Assembly: GCF_003063545.1 (NCBI RefSeq)
Contig: NZ_NESD01000001.1
Location: 248,001 to 312,000, forward strand
Direction: 5' to 3'
Origin: Limnohabitans sp. Jir61
Lineage (GTDB): Bacteria > Pseudomonadota > Gammaproteobacteria > Burkholderiales > Burkholderiaceae_C
Length of the DNA stretch: 64,000 nt
The position numbers were made by a program, and so were the translations under genes. Positions 18,333 to 27,993 of the stretch are shown here, in pieces. A model generated the notes under the pieces. It was not told where the DNA came from. It ran no database searches and saw nothing but the letters and a program-made list of their open reading frames with translations. Numbering within the stretch: the first letter of the stretch is position 1; each line of letters starts with the position of its first letter.

Positions 18333-19000
18333 GTGGCGGCGCTTTCATGGCTGTGCTGCGGCGCGATTTGCTCTTGGCCATGCGTCGCAAGAGCGAGGTG
18401 CTGACGGCAGTGTTTTTCTTTGTGGTGGTGGCCGCCTTGTTCCCATTGGGCATTGGTCCTGAGCTGAACACCTTGCGCCTAGTCGCACCTGGCGTGCTGT
18501 GGGTGGGCGCGCTCTTGTCGAGTATGTTGGCGCTGCAACGTTTGTTTGAAGCGGATTACCGCGATGGCACGCTTGAGCAAATGGCTTTGTCGCCCACGCC
18601 AATGCCCTTACTGATCAGTGCCAAACTCTTGGCGCATTGGCTGGTCTCAGGGGTGCCGTTGGTATTATTGGCCCCAGTTTTAGGGCTGCAGTTTGACCTC
18701 TCGGCCGATGCCCTGATGACCCTCACATTGGCCCTGTTGTTGGGCACTCCCGTTTTGTCTTTGGTAGGCGGCATTGGTGCTGCGTTGACTTTGGGCGTGC
18801 GTGGCGGCGGGGTGTTGCTCTCGCTGTTGGTGTTGCCTTTGTTCATCCCGGTGCTGGTGTTTGGTGCTGGCGCAGTGGAGGCGCAAGCCAGCGGTTTGGG
18901 CGCACAGGCGCACTTCTCAATTTTGATGGCGATGTTGTTGCCTGCAGCCTTTTTCAGCCCGTTCGCATGTGCAACGGCTTTACGGATCGCGTTGGAATGA
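18329..19000 (+). CDS. ccmB: Heme exporter membrane protein CcmB
   Basis: The membrane permease partner of CcmA, with six hydrophobic helices in 223 residues (about 20-40, 50-70, 95-120, 130-160, 165-185, 195-215). The N-terminal RRDLLLAMRRKSEVL is the family's typical cytoplasmic lead-in. Its ATG overlaps the ccmA stop and its TGA overlaps the ccmC ATG. Confidence 0.95.
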   Translation: MSGGAFMAVLRRDLLLAMRRKSEVLTAVFFFVVVAALFPLGIGPELNTLRLVAPGVLWVGALLSSMLALQRLFEADYRDGTLEQMALSPTPMPLLISAKLLAHWLVSGVPLVLLAPVLGLQFDLSADALMTLTLALLLGTPVLSLVGGIGAALTLGVRGGGVLLSLLVLPLFIPVLVFGAGAVEAQASGLGAQAHFSILMAMLLPAAFFSPFACATALRIALE

Positions 19001-19740
19001 AGAATATCAACTGGTTTTATTACGCAGCACCGCAAACCTTTTATGGTTTGGCGGGCAAGTCGTGGCCTTGGTTTGCTGCATTGGCCACCTTGCTGATGCT
19101 GGTGGGCATGTGGCTGGGCTTTGCTGTGGCCCCGACGGACTTTCAGCAAGGCGAGGGCTACCGCATCATCTTCGTGCACGTGCCTGCGAGCTGGATGTCG
19201 ATGGTCATCTACTTGGCCATGGCGTTTTGGAGCGTTTTGGGTTTGACCTTCAATACACGCCTGTCGGGCATGATGACTCGTGCATTGGCCCCCACCGGAG
19301 CCTTGTTTGCATTTTTGTCTCTGTGGACCGGCGCACTATGGGGCAAGCCCATGTGGGGCGCTTGGTGGGTGTGGGATGCGCGCCTCACGTCTGAGCTGAT
19401 TTTGTTTTTCTTGTACCTCGGCTACATCGCCTTGACCTCGGCCATTGACGACACGCGCCGCAGCGACCGCGCAGGTGCACTGATTGCCATCGTGGGTGCG
19501 ATCAACGTGCCCATCATTTATTTCTCGGTGAAGTGGTGGAACACCCTGCACCAAGGCGCTTCGGTGTCTGTGACACAAGGCTCAAGCATGGCAGCCATCA
19601 TGTTGTGGAGCATGTTGCTCATGGCCTTGGCGTTTTGGTTCTATACCGTGGCGTTGGTGTTGTACCGCGTGCGCACGCTCATCTTGCAGCGTGAGAGCCA
19701 AGCGACTTGGGTGCACGAACTCGACGAGGTGAAGTCATGA
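18997..19740 (+). CDS. ccmC: Heme exporter protein CcmC
   Basis: CcmC loads heme onto CcmE in the periplasm. The heme-handling Trp-rich WWD domain is visible as WGAWWVWDARLTSELIL, with flanking conserved His in FVHVP and KWWNTLHQGASV. There are six hydrophobic segments in 247 residues. An open frame reaches 10 codons further upstream, but the ATG at 18997 overlaps the ccmB stop (ATGA), which is the pattern throughout this operon. Confidence 0.96.
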   Translation: MKNINWFYYAAPQTFYGLAGKSWPWFAALATLLMLVGMWLGFAVAPTDFQQGEGYRIIFVHVPASWMSMVIYLAMAFWSVLGLTFNTRLSGMMTRALAPTGALFAFLSLWTGALWGKPMWGAWWVWDARLTSELILFFLYLGYIALTSAIDDTRRSDRAGALIAIVGAINVPIIYFSVKWWNTLHQGASVSVTQGSSMAAIMLWSMLLMALAFWFYTVALVLYRVRTLILQRESQATWVHELDEVKS

Positions 19741-19928
19741 GATGGGAAAGCTGGAGCCAGTTTTGGGCCATGGGCGGCTACGCCGTCTACGTGTGGGGCA
19801 GCGTGGGCGTGACCGCTTTGCTTCTGGCCGTCGAAGTGTGGCAAGCCCGTTGGGCGCACCGTGTTGTGCTGAATCAATTGAAAGCCGAGCAGGCTGTGGC
19901 TCAATTACCTGTTGAAGAATTGATGTGA
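19737..19928 (+). CDS. ccmD: Heme exporter small subunit CcmD
   Basis: A 63-residue single-helix membrane protein (helix about residues 12-34: [21 protein letters not shown]) with a charged cytoplasmic tail. CcmD stabilises the CcmABC-CcmE complex and is needed to release holo-CcmE. I placed the start at the ATG overlapping the ccmC stop rather than 10 codons upstream. Position between ccmC and ccmE makes the call firm despite the short, variable sequence. Confidence 0.92.
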   Translation: MRWESWSQFWAMGGYAVYVWGSVGVTALLLAVEVWQARWAHRVVLNQLKAEQAVAQLPVEELM

Positions 19929-20398
19929 TGAAACCCAGAACCAAAAGATTTGCACTGATTGCCGCTGGCATTGTGGTGTTGTGCGCCGCAGCGGCTTTTG
20001 TGCTGAATGCCTTCCAAAGTAATTTGGTGTTTTTCTTCACGCCTACGCAAGTGAGCAAAGGCGAAGCGCCCAAGGGTCGCACCTTCCGCGCAGGCGGCAT
20101 GGTCAAAGAAGGCAGCTTGGTGCGTGACGGCAACACCGTGCGCTTTGTCATCACTGACACCGTGAACGAAATGCCCGTGACCTATGTGGGCCTGTTGCCT
20201 GATTTGTTCAAAGAGGGCAAAGGCGTGGTGTCGCAAGGCAAGCTGGGTGACGACGGTTTGTTTGTGGCCACCGAAGTGCTGGCCAAGCACGATGAAAACT
20301 ACATGCCTCCTGAAGCCCAACATGCGATGGACCAAGCGGCCGCAGCCAAAGCGGCCAAGTCTGTGCAAACGCCAGCCCCCATCAAAGGCAACCCATGA
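19928..20398 (+). CDS. ccmE: Heme chaperone CcmE
   Basis: CcmE covalently binds heme in the periplasm and delivers it to CcmF. The anchor is a helix at about residues 8-28; the periplasmic part is an OB-fold with the heme-binding His in [12 protein letters not shown] (H121, with Tyr125 four residues on), matching H130/Y134 of E. coli. A GTG directly before the chosen ATG is an alternative start; the ATG overlaps the ccmD stop (TGATG). The C-terminal Ala/Lys tail is low complexity. 156 residues. Confidence 0.96.
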   Translation: MKPRTKRFALIAAGIVVLCAAAAFVLNAFQSNLVFFFTPTQVSKGEAPKGRTFRAGGMVKEGSLVRDGNTVRFVITDTVNEMPVTYVGLLPDLFKEGKGVVSQGKLGDDGLFVATEVLAKHDENYMPPEAQHAMDQAAAAKAAKSVQTPAPIKGNP

Positions 20399-22314
20399 TT
20401 CCAGAACTCGGTAATTTCGCGCTCATGCTGGCCGCCGTGGTGGCGGTGATGCAAGGGGTGCTGCCCATTGCAGGCACCTTGGTGCGCAACCCACAAACGC
20501 AAGTCACCTTGCAGTCATTGGCTCGCCCCACGGCTGCGTTGCAGTTTGTGTTGGTGGCGTTTGCGTTTGGTGCATTGGCGATTTCGTTTTTGAACAACGA
20601 TTTCTCAGTGTTGTATGTGTCGCAGCACTCCAACTCCTTGCTGCCCAAGCCCTACCAATTCGCCGCGGTGTGGGGCGGCCACGAAGGCTCGCTCTTGCTG
20701 TGGGTGTTGCTGTTGTCGGTGTGGACGGTGGCTGTGGCGGTGTTCTCGCGCAGCTTGCCACTCGATATGGTGGCGCGTGTGATTGGCGTGTTGGGCTTGA
20801 TCTCGGTGGGCTTCTTGTTGTTCATCTTGACCACCTCCAACCCCTTTGAGCGTTTGTTGCCAGCCGCCTTGGATGGCAAAGATTTGAATCCGCTGCTGCA
20901 AGACCCGGGCTTGGTGATTCACCCGCCCATGCTCTACATGGGCTACGTGGGCATGGCCGTGGCGTTTGCGTTTGCCGTGTCTGCTTTGATGAGCGGCCGC
21001 TTGGATGCCGCTTGGGCGCGCTGGTCGCGCCCTTGGACGGTGGTGGCTTGGACATTTCTGACCTTCGGCATTGGCCTCGGTTCTTGGTGGGCGTATTACG
21101 AACTCGGCTGGGGCGGCTGGTGGTTTTGGGACCCGGTAGAAAACGCCTCGCTCATGCCTTGGTTGGTTGGCACGGCACTCATTCACTCGTTGATGGTCAC
21201 AGAGAAGCGCGGCAGCTTCAAAGCATGGACGGTGTTGTTGGCGATTGCTGCTTTTTCGTTGTCTTTGCTCGGTACGTTCCTCGTGCGCTCTGGCGTACTC
21301 ACGTCAGTACACGCATTTGCATCTGACCCCAAACGTGGCGTGTTCGTTTTGATTTTCTTGGCCGTGGTGGTGGGCGCTTCGCTCACGCTGTTTGCATGGC
21401 GCGCGCCTCGCGTGGCTTTGGGTGGTCGCATGGAGCTGGTGTCGCGCGAATCGTTCTTGTTGGCCAACAGCGTGTTGCTGGTGGTGGCCACTGCTGCTGT
21501 GTTGCTGGGCACAATTTATCCGCTCATCATTGACGCTCTGAACTTGGGCAAGCTGTCGGTGGGTCCTCCTTACTTCAATGCCGTGTTTGCACCGCTGCTC
21601 GTGCCCACCGTGTTCTTGATGATTCCTGGTTCAGTGGCGCGTTGGCGTGATGCCAATGTGCGCGAGATTGCGCATAAGCTGCGTTGGACGTTTGCGGGTG
21701 CGGTTGCCTTGGCCGTTCTGTTGCCATTTGTGTTGGGTGGTTGGTCACTCGGCGCTGCGTTTGGTTTGTTCCTCGGTTGTTGGGTGGCTTTGGGTACAGC
21801 CCAACAAGTCATTGAACGCGTGGGTAAGCCCGGCCGCATCGGTGCATCCTTCTGGGGTCAGCACATCGCTCACTTTGGCATGGCTGTGTTGGTGATTGGC
21901 ATCACCGGCGTCAAGTGCTACGAGGTCGAGCGCGATGTGCGCATGCAAATTGGCGACGTGGTCACCATCGCACCCTATACCTTCCGTTTGAACTCGCTTG
22001 ACGAAGTCCGCGGCCCCAACTACAAGGCCGTGCGTGCCGATGTGCAAGTGCTGCGTGACGACAAGATCATCGAAATTTTGCAGCCTGAAAAACGTCGCTA
22101 TTTCTCATCGGCCATGGCTATGACAGAAGCTGGTATTGATTCGGGTTTCATGCGCGACTTGTATGTGTCGCTGGGTGAGCCGCTGGACGACGCGCGCACC
22201 GAGTGGAGCATGCGCGTGTACTACAAGCCCTTTGTGCCGTGGCTGTGGGGCGGTGTGTTGCTCATGGTGTTGGGTGGCGTGTTGGCCGCACTGGACCGGA
22301 GATACCGCAAATGA
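20395..22314 (+). CDS. ccmF: Cytochrome c heme lyase subunit CcmF
   Basis: CcmF takes heme from CcmE and attaches it, with CcmH and CcmI, to the CXXCH motif of apocytochromes. The WWD domain is visible as [22 protein letters not shown]; about 13-15 hydrophobic helices fill the 639 residues, with a large periplasmic loop near the C-terminus (about 540-610). The ATG overlaps the ccmE stop and the TGA overlaps ccmG. Confidence 0.96.
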   Translation: MIPELGNFALMLAAVVAVMQGVLPIAGTLVRNPQTQVTLQSLARPTAALQFVLVAFAFGALAISFLNNDFSVLYVSQHSNSLLPKPYQFAAVWGGHEGSLLLWVLLLSVWTVAVAVFSRSLPLDMVARVIGVLGLISVGFLLFILTTSNPFERLLPAALDGKDLNPLLQDPGLVIHPPMLYMGYVGMAVAFAFAVSALMSGRLDAAWARWSRPWTVVAWTFLTFGIGLGSWWAYYELGWGGWWFWDPVENASLMPWLVGTALIHSLMVTEKRGSFKAWTVLLAIAAFSLSLLGTFLVRSGVLTSVHAFASDPKRGVFVLIFLAVVVGASLTLFAWRAPRVALGGRMELVSRESFLLANSVLLVVATAAVLLGTIYPLIIDALNLGKLSVGPPYFNAVFAPLLVPTVFLMIPGSVARWRDANVREIAHKLRWTFAGAVALAVLLPFVLGGWSLGAAFGLFLGCWVALGTAQQVIERVGKPGRIGASFWGQHIAHFGMAVLVIGITGVKCYEVERDVRMQIGDVVTIAPYTFRLNSLDEVRGPNYKAVRADVQVLRDDKIIEILQPEKRRYFSSAMAMTEAGIDSGFMRDLYVSLGEPLDDARTEWSMRVYYKPFVPWLWGGVLLMVLGGVLAALDRRYRK

Positions 22315-22892
22315 AAAAGGTTTTGATTCCGCTGGTCTTGTTCATCGGCCTCGTGGTGTTTTTGGCCGTGGGCTTGAAGCGCGACCCGCGTGAAATTCCA
22401 TCGCCCTTAATTGGCAAGCCTGCGCCGCATTTCACTTTGTTCACGCTTGAGCCGGGCGACACCAAGTTCTCGCCCATCGACATGCAAGGCCGAGTGTGGA
22501 TGCTCAATGTGTGGGCCACTTGGTGTGTGGCATGCCGCGAAGAGCACCCTGTGCTGGTAGCGTTTTCTGAAAAGTACCAAGTTCCCATCGTGGGCCTGAG
22601 CTACAAAGAAATTCAGCCGCAAGACCCTGCGTACAAAGCGCCGTTCGACGAGAAGCTCAAGCTCGCGCGTGAGCGCAGCCAAGTGTGGCTCAAACGTCAC
22701 GGCAACCCGTATGTGACGTCGGTGATGGACCTCGATGGTCGCGTGGGCATCAACTACGGTGTGTATGGCGTGCCCGAGACTTACGTCATCGACAAGGCTG
22801 GTGTGATTCGCTACAAGTTTGTGGGTGCTGTCACGCCTGCTTTGCTGGCGGAAAAAATCTTGCCTCTGATTGCGGAGTTGAACAAATCATGA
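22311..22892 (+). CDS. ccmG: Thiol:disulfide interchange protein CcmG (DsbE)
   Basis: A membrane-anchored periplasmic thioredoxin that keeps the apocytochrome CXXCH reduced for heme attachment. The anchor is residues 4-21; the active site is WATWCVACREEHP (C72, C75), and the cis-Pro region reads GVPETYVID. The open frame extends further upstream, but the ATG at 22311 overlaps the ccmF stop and gives a normal 193-residue protein. Confidence 0.95.
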   Translation: MKKVLIPLVLFIGLVVFLAVGLKRDPREIPSPLIGKPAPHFTLFTLEPGDTKFSPIDMQGRVWMLNVWATWCVACREEHPVLVAFSEKYQVPIVGLSYKEIQPQDPAYKAPFDEKLKLARERSQVWLKRHGNPYVTSVMDLDGRVGINYGVYGVPETYVIDKAGVIRYKFVGAVTPALLAEKILPLIAELNKS

Positions 22893-23353
22893 AGCGTCTG
22901 ATTCTCAATACCGCCCTGGCGGTAAGCATCGTGTTGTTTGCTTCTGTGAGTACTGGCCGTGAGGCCGTGCCTATGGCTGAAGACCCCAAGCTCGAAGCAC
23001 GCTTGGTCGACATCTCGCAAGAGCTGCGTTGCCTGGTGTGTCAAAACGAATCCTTGGCTTCCTCGCATGCTGAGTTGGCGGACGACTTGCGTCAAGAAGT
23101 GCGTGAGCTCATTCGCTCAGGCAAGTCAGACCAAGACATCAAAGATTTCCTCGTGGCTCGCTATGGCGATTTTGTGTTGTATCGCCCTGAGGTCAAGCCT
23201 TTGACTTGGGTGCTGTGGTTTGGTCCGTTTTTATTGCTAGCAATTGCCGCCATCTTCTTGGGTGTGTATCTGCGTCAACGCCGCGCGGTGGCTGCGCCTG
23301 CAGTCATGACGGACGATGAGCGCGAACGCGCCAAGCAACTGTTGAAAGGTTGA
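22889..23353 (+). CDS. ccmH: Cytochrome c maturation protein CcmH
   Basis: CcmH, with CcmG, reduces the apocytochrome heme-binding cysteines. Signal peptide (residues 1-20), conserved active-site LRCLVCQN (C48, C51), and a C-terminal membrane helix (about 108-128). The 154 residues match the short CcmH form found where CcmI is a separate gene, as here. The ATG overlaps the ccmG stop (ATGA), so I chose it over a longer frame beginning at 22685. Confidence 0.95.
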   Translation: MKRLILNTALAVSIVLFASVSTGREAVPMAEDPKLEARLVDISQELRCLVCQNESLASSHAELADDLRQEVRELIRSGKSDQDIKDFLVARYGDFVLYRPEVKPLTWVLWFGPFLLLAIAAIFLGVYLRQRRAVAAPAVMTDDERERAKQLLKG

Positions 23354-23354
23354 T

Positions 23355-24677
23355 GTGAACCCCGCACTCGCTTTTATTTATGTCGCCGTGGCCATGATGG
23401 CTGTGGTGATGCTCGTGTTGAGTGTGGCGCTGTGGCGCGGCTCGCAACAGGGTGCACGTTGGGCAGCACACCAAGCTGATGCCAACACCAACCCCGCCCA
23501 AGCCAATGCCGCTGTGTACCGCGACCAAATGGTCGAGCTCGACCGCGAGTTCGTGATGGGTAACCTGAATTACGAAGAGCTCAAGGCCGCGCGTGATGAA
23601 CTGTCGCAACGTTTGTTGGCAGATGCGACTGCGGATGATGCTTTCAATGAGCCGCTCAGTCCTGCAATGCCTGTGGTGTGGCGCAAGCCTTGGTTGGCGG
23701 TTTGTTTGTTGGTGTTTGTGGTGCCTGTGGCGTCTGTGTTGATGTACAGCGTCTTAGGTGAGCCTGCCGCACTAGACCCAATGGCTTTGAAGCAAGGGGT
23801 AGATAACTCAGCTGAAGTGACGCCTGAGAAACTGACCGAGATGGCCACGGCCCTGACGCGCCGCTTGCAAGATGAGCCCAACAGCATGGAAGGCTGGGTC
23901 ATGCTTGGTCGCGTTCAACGTGCGCGCGCCCACTTTGAAGAAGCCGCAGAGGCTTACGGCAAAGCATTGGCTTTGAGTCGTGATGACAACTTATCGATTG
24001 AGCGCGCTGAGGTGTTGGCTCAAAAGAATGGTGGCAGCTTTGCGGGTGAACCTTGGTCCATCATTCAACGTGTGCTCACGGCGGATCCACATCACCTCAA
24101 TGCCTTGTTTTTGGCAGGCAGTGCGTCCTATGCGGAGATGAATTATCAAACGGCTTTACGCTATTGGGAGCGTGCACGTGAAGTTGTGCCTACGGATTCA
24201 CCCGATGCACCAGAGCTAGATCGTGCCATTGCTGAAGCGCGAGACAAGATGGGCTTGCCAGCCATTCCGCCGCGTGCAGCCATACAGCAAGAAACAGTCG
24301 CTAGCAAAGCTGCCCTGGCTGCCAGCAGCATCAGCGGACGTGTGAGCTTGGTGAAAGAGCTGAAGGGCTTAGTGGCTGCAACAGACACTGTGTTTGTGTA
24401 TGCAACCCCTGTGAGTGGCTCGCGTATGCCAATTGCTATTTTGCGAACCACCGCTGATAAATTGCCATTGGACTTTGTTCTGGATGACAGCATGGCGATG
24501 AGCCCTGCGGTCAAGCTTTCTGGCATGGACGAGGTGACAGTGCGTGTGCGTATTTCAAAGAGTGGTCAAGCCACTGCGCAGCCCAATGATTACGGTGTGA
24601 GTTTGACGCCAGTCAAACCCGGTAGCAAAGGCTTGAACCTCATGGTGCGTGATACTTTGCAATCTACTGCGCAATGA
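23355..24677 (+). CDS. ccmI: Cytochrome c maturation protein CcmI (TPR)
   Basis: CcmI is the apocytochrome chaperone of the heme lyase. There are two N-terminal helices (about residues 4-26 and 110-130), with a cytoplasmic loop rich in Glu and Ala between them, then TPR-type repeats (about 150-310, e.g. PNSMEGWVMLGRVQRARAHFEEAAEAYGKAL). A C-terminal domain of about 110 residues completes the 440. It starts with GTG one base after the ccmH stop. A strong terminator follows. Confidence 0.93.
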   Translation: MNPALAFIYVAVAMMAVVMLVLSVALWRGSQQGARWAAHQADANTNPAQANAAVYRDQMVELDREFVMGNLNYEELKAARDELSQRLLADATADDAFNEPLSPAMPVVWRKPWLAVCLLVFVVPVASVLMYSVLGEPAALDPMALKQGVDNSAEVTPEKLTEMATALTRRLQDEPNSMEGWVMLGRVQRARAHFEEAAEAYGKALALSRDDNLSIERAEVLAQKNGGSFAGEPWSIIQRVLTADPHHLNALFLAGSASYAEMNYQTALRYWERAREVVPTDSPDAPELDRAIAEARDKMGLPAIPPRAAIQQETVASKAALAASSISGRVSLVKELKGLVAATDTVFVYATPVSGSRMPIAILRTTADKLPLDFVLDDSMAMSPAVKLSGMDEVTVRVRISKSGQATAQPNDYGVSLTPVKPGSKGLNLMVRDTLQSTAQ

Positions 24678-24693
24678 CGCTTTGAGTGAGTTG

Positions 24694-24724
24694 AAAAAAA
24701 GCCCCGCAGTGCGGGGCTTTTTTG
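24694..24724. terminator. Bidirectional terminator between ccmI and the response regulator
   Basis: GCCCCGC-AGT-GCGGGGC forms a seven-pair GC stem with a three-base loop, with seven A before and seven T (one G after six) following. The A- and T-runs allow it to work on both strands, ending the ccm transcript and the minus-strand trpS/response-regulator transcript. Confidence 0.92.
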
Positions 24725-24740
24725 TTGGGCCTTTCGCTGA

Positions 24741-25334
24741 TTACAGCAAGCCGTTGGTGCGTGCAAAGTGCAATGTTTGCGTACGACTCTTCACGTCCAA
24801 GCGACGGAACAGGCGCCACAAGTGAACTTTCACTGTGTGTTCGCTGATGTCGAGTTCAGCCGCGATGTCGCGGTTGCTCAAACCACGGTCCAACATGACG
24901 ATGAGTTGTTTTTGGCGCTTGGACAATTTGGTCTCGCCGATGGCAACAGCCGTCTCTTCGTCACCGTTTTCTGCAGCAAACAAGCCTTGGAGCGCGGAGG
25001 AAATTTCGTTGGCTGGTGTTGACTTCTCGATGTAGATGTCAGCACCTGCTTCAATACATGTTTCTTCTGCTTCGCCTGCTGGCATAGAAGAAATCACCGC
25101 CAAAGGTACGGTGGCGTACATCGTTTTAATTTCTTTGACGGCCGATGTGCCTTTGACGCCTGGGAGCAATAAATCGAGCACGAACAGCTCTGGATCACCG
25201 TTCTTGATGATGGCTGCTTGCAATTCGCTGAACTTTTCTAATTCAACAACTTTCGATGCGGGACGCATGCGGCGCAACAACATAGCAATGGCTTGGCGGA
25301 CCAATGGGTGGTCGTCAATGATGTACATACTCAT
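24741..25334 (-). CDS. LuxR/NarL-family response regulator
   Basis: A 197-residue two-domain regulator. The receiver domain (1-120) has acidic residues D7-D8, the phospho-acceptor D54 (FVLDLLLPG), S82 in the switch position and K104 (YIEKST). The C-terminal LuxR-type helix-turn-helix (about 140-190) reads LSNRDIAAELDISEHTVKVHLWRLFRRLDVKSRTQ. No histidine kinase gene is nearby, so its partner and targets are unknown. A good AGGAG precedes the ATG. It lies 22 bases after trpS on the same strand and may be cotranscribed. Confidence 0.92.
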   Translation of the reverse strand: MSMYIIDDHPLVRQAIAMLLRRMRPASKVVELEKFSELQAAIIKNGDPELFVLDLLLPGVKGTSAVKEIKTMYATVPLAVISSMPAGEAEETCIEAGADIYIEKSTPANEISSALQGLFAAENGDEETAVAIGETKLSKRQKQLIVMLDRGLSNRDIAAELDISEHTVKVHLWRLFRRLDVKSRTQTLHFARTNGLL

Positions 25335-25356
25335 TTTTATTACTCCTGAATCAATA

Positions 25357-26553
25357 TTAGTAGTTTAGCCCCATTGCAGACCGAACATCCTGCATGGTTT
25401 CCCGAGCTGTTTTGCGTGCTTTTTCAGTACCTGCGTCGACGATATCACGAACGATCTTGGGGTTGGTGATGTACGGCTCTGCACGTTCGAGCATGGGTTG
25501 CTGCTCGCGCAAGATAGCATCGATGATGGGTTGTTTGCACTCTAAGCAGCCAATTCCTGCAGTTTTACAGCCTTTAGCCACCCATTCGCGCTGGCCTGCA
25601 TCGCTGTAAACCATATGAAATTGCCACACAGGGCATTTGTCAGGGTCGCCCGCATCCGTGCGTTTTTGGCGTGCAGGGTCGGTGGGCATGCGCTTAACTT
25701 TTTGTTCAATCGTGGCGCGGTCTTCACGGATGGCAATCGAGTTGTTGTAGCTTTTGCTCATCTTGGCGCCGTCAAGGCCCGGCAATTTGCTGGCTTCTGT
25801 CAGCAGCGCGTGTGGCTCGGTCAAGATGACTTTGCCTGTGCCTTTGAAGTAACCACCCAAACGCTCGCGGTCTTGTTCGTCTAGCTCTGGCGCTGATGCG
25901 ATGTAGCCCAGCGCACCTTCCAAGGCTTTGGCATCGCCTGTTTCTTGGTAGGCCTTGCGCGATTTCTCAAAGCGTTTGATGCTGTCTTTGGGCAACTTGG
26001 CCAGCGACGCTTGGATTTTTTCTTCCGCATTGATTTCGCGGCCGTACAAATGGTTGAAGCGGCGCGCGGCTTCGCGCGTCAGCTCCACATGGCTAGCTTG
26101 GTCTTCACCCACGGGCACATGCTTGGCTTTGTAGATCAAGATGTCAGCGGCTTGCAGGAGTGGATAGCCCAAGAAGCCGTAGGTGGACAAGTCTTTGTCC
26201 TTGAGCTTTTCTTGTTGGTCTTTGTAGGTGGGCACGCGCTCGAGCCAGCCCAGCGGTGTGCCCATGGCTAAGAGCGTGAACAACTCGGCGTGTTCAGGGA
26301 TACGGCTTTGCAAGAAGATGGTGCAAGCGTTGGGGTCGAGGCCAGCAGCGAGCCAGTCGATCACCATTTCGTACACGTTCTTCTCGATCACCTCGCGGTT
26401 TTCGTAGTGGGTGGTGAGGGCGTGCCAATCGGCCACGAAGTAATAGCAATCCATCTCGGACTGCAAACGCACCCAGTTTTTCAAAGCGCCGTGGTAGTGG
26501 CCCAAATGCAAAGCGCCCGTGGGGCGCATGCCGGAGAGAACGCGTTCTTTCAT
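25357..26553 (-). CDS. trpS: Tryptophanyl-tRNA synthetase
   Basis: A class I synthetase charging tRNA-Trp. The HIGH-type motif is HLGH (residues 16-19, in PTGALHLGHYHGA) and the KMSKS loop is KMSKSYNN. At 398 residues it is longer than the roughly 330-residue E. coli enzyme, with extra sequence in the C-terminal half including a Cys pair (CKTAGIGCLECKQP), a form common in betaproteobacteria. It follows the M50 protease gene after 20 bases. Confidence 0.95.
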   Translation of the reverse strand: MKERVLSGMRPTGALHLGHYHGALKNWVRLQSEMDCYYFVADWHALTTHYENREVIEKNVYEMVIDWLAAGLDPNACTIFLQSRIPEHAELFTLLAMGTPLGWLERVPTYKDQQEKLKDKDLSTYGFLGYPLLQAADILIYKAKHVPVGEDQASHVELTREAARRFNHLYGREINAEEKIQASLAKLPKDSIKRFEKSRKAYQETGDAKALEGALGYIASAPELDEQDRERLGGYFKGTGKVILTEPHALLTEASKLPGLDGAKMSKSYNNSIAIREDRATIEQKVKRMPTDPARQKRTDAGDPDKCPVWQFHMVYSDAGQREWVAKGCKTAGIGCLECKQPIIDAILREQQPMLERAEPYITNPKIVRDIVDAGTEKARKTARETMQDVRSAMGLNY

Positions 26554-26573
26554 ATCGTGCTTACTTTTAAAAA

Positions 26574-27245
26574 TCAGGGATTCAATAAAAATTCAAAGGG
26601 GCTGAGCAAGAGCGACAAAGCGAACACTGTCCACTTCATCAAAGGTCCAATCCAAATATCGTCGAGTTTGTTGAAGGCCACCAGCGCCAACACAATGTAA
26701 ATGCCGTAAGGCTCAACCTTAGACAGCCACACAGCTGCGCGCCAAGGCAGCAAGCCGACCAACACACGACCGCCATCGAGTGGTGGCAGAGGGAACAGGT
26801 TGAACACAAACATCGACACGTTGACCACAACGCCAGCCAAACTCATTTTCAAGAAGTAGGTTTCAGTCACGCCGAAATGCTTCATCAGGTAGAAGGCCAA
26901 CAGCCAAGCCAGCGCTTGAAAGAAGTTGATGGCCGGGCCTGCCAATGCCACCCAAATCATGTCGCGCTTGGGGTGATTCAAATTGCCGAAGCGCACCGGC
27001 ACAGGGCGGGCATAACCAAACAAAAAGTTGCCGCCAGAGGCAAGGTAGAGCAGTGCAGGTACTGCAATCGTGCCCAGCGGGTCGATGTGGGGGATGGGGT
27101 TGAGGGTGACGCGGCCCAACATCCAAGCTGTGTTGTCACCCAACTTGTGCGCCACGTAGCCGTGCGCAGCCTCGTGCAACGTGATGGCAAACACCACGGG
27201 CAAGGCATAGATCAGGATGGTTTGAATCAGCTCTGGGAAATTCAC
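26574..27245 (-). CDS. Site-2-protease-family M50 membrane metalloprotease
   Basis: A 223-residue zinc intramembrane protease without a PDZ domain. The zinc motif HEAAH (H24, E25, H28) sits in the first helix, and the second conserved block NLFPLPPLDGGR carries the third ligand Asp. Four to six hydrophobic segments cover residues 5-215. Its substrate is not known; the small PDZ-less form is common in proteobacteria next to trpS and yciO. It starts with GTG, and the C-terminal residues lie 20 bases before trpS. Confidence 0.92.
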   Translation of the reverse strand: MNFPELIQTILIYALPVVFAITLHEAAHGYVAHKLGDNTAWMLGRVTLNPIPHIDPLGTIAVPALLYLASGGNFLFGYARPVPVRFGNLNHPKRDMIWVALAGPAINFFQALAWLLAFYLMKHFGVTETYFLKMSLAGVVVNVSMFVFNLFPLPPLDGGRVLVGLLPWRAAVWLSKVEPYGIYIVLALVAFNKLDDIWIGPLMKWTVFALSLLLSPFEFLLNP

Positions 27246-27291
27246 AGCGTCATTGTCGCATTCAACACTTTGGGGCTAGCAGTGGGGCGAT

Positions 27292-27927
27292 TTACAGGCC
27301 CAAAGTGCTCAGTGGGCCACGTCCTTCGCGGATGACCTCAGGGTCGCCGCCACCGTCCATGGGCGTGAGGTCCACCACGGTGGTGGGTTCGAGTGGACAA
27401 GCCCCTGCGTCAATCACGGCGGCGAGCTCGTGCTCGAAACGGTCGCGAATTTCCTCGGCGTCGTTCATCGGGTCGGTCTCGCCAGGAGCGATGAGCGTGG
27501 TGGCCAGCAGAGGCGCGCCGTGCATCTCGAGCAAGTCGAGCAGGGTTTTGTTCAGCGGCACGCGCAGGCCAATGGTTTTGCGTTGTGGGTGGCTCACGCG
27601 GCGGGGCACTTCTTTGGTGGCTTCCAAGATGAAGGTGTACGCACCGGGCGTGGCGGCTTTGAGTAAACGGTATTGGCGGTTGTCCACACGGGCGTAATTC
27701 GCCAGTTCAGACAAGTCGCGGCATATCAAGGTGAGGTGGTGTTTCTCGTCCACTTGGCGAATGCGGCGCATGTGTTCAACCGCCGCTTTGTCGTCCAAGT
27801 GGCAGACCAAGGCATAACTGGAGTCGGTAGGAACGGCCACGATGCCGCCGCGCTCAAGTAGCTGAACGGCTTGCTTGAGTAAACGGGGCTGAGGGTTGTC
27901 GGGGTGAACTTGAAGAAACTGAGCCAT
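27292..27927 (-). CDS. yciO: YciO-type L-threonylcarbamoyladenylate synthase-like protein
   Basis: A 211-residue member of the Sua5/YciO/YrdC family; YrdC-type members make threonylcarbamoyl-AMP for the tRNA t6A modification, while YciO itself has an uncertain role. I chose the ATG at 27927 because the protein then starts MAQFLQVHPDNPQPRLL, closely like E. coli YciO; a GTG at 27972 is in frame but extends beyond the family. The nucleotide-binding PTDSSYAL and the KHHLTLICRDLSELANYA blocks are present. It lies 66 bases after the PHP gene stop. Confidence 0.9.
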   Translation of the reverse strand: MAQFLQVHPDNPQPRLLKQAVQLLERGGIVAVPTDSSYALVCHLDDKAAVEHMRRIRQVDEKHHLTLICRDLSELANYARVDNRQYRLLKAATPGAYTFILEATKEVPRRVSHPQRKTIGLRVPLNKTLLDLLEMHGAPLLATTLIAPGETDPMNDAEEIRDRFEHELAAVIDAGACPLEPTTVVDLTPMDGGGDPEVIREGRGPLSTLGL

Positions 27928-27993
27928 GAGCGGGTACGCCGAGAAGTGAGCGGGTGTGGTGTCGGACACCACGAAGTTTTGAATTGAATGTGC

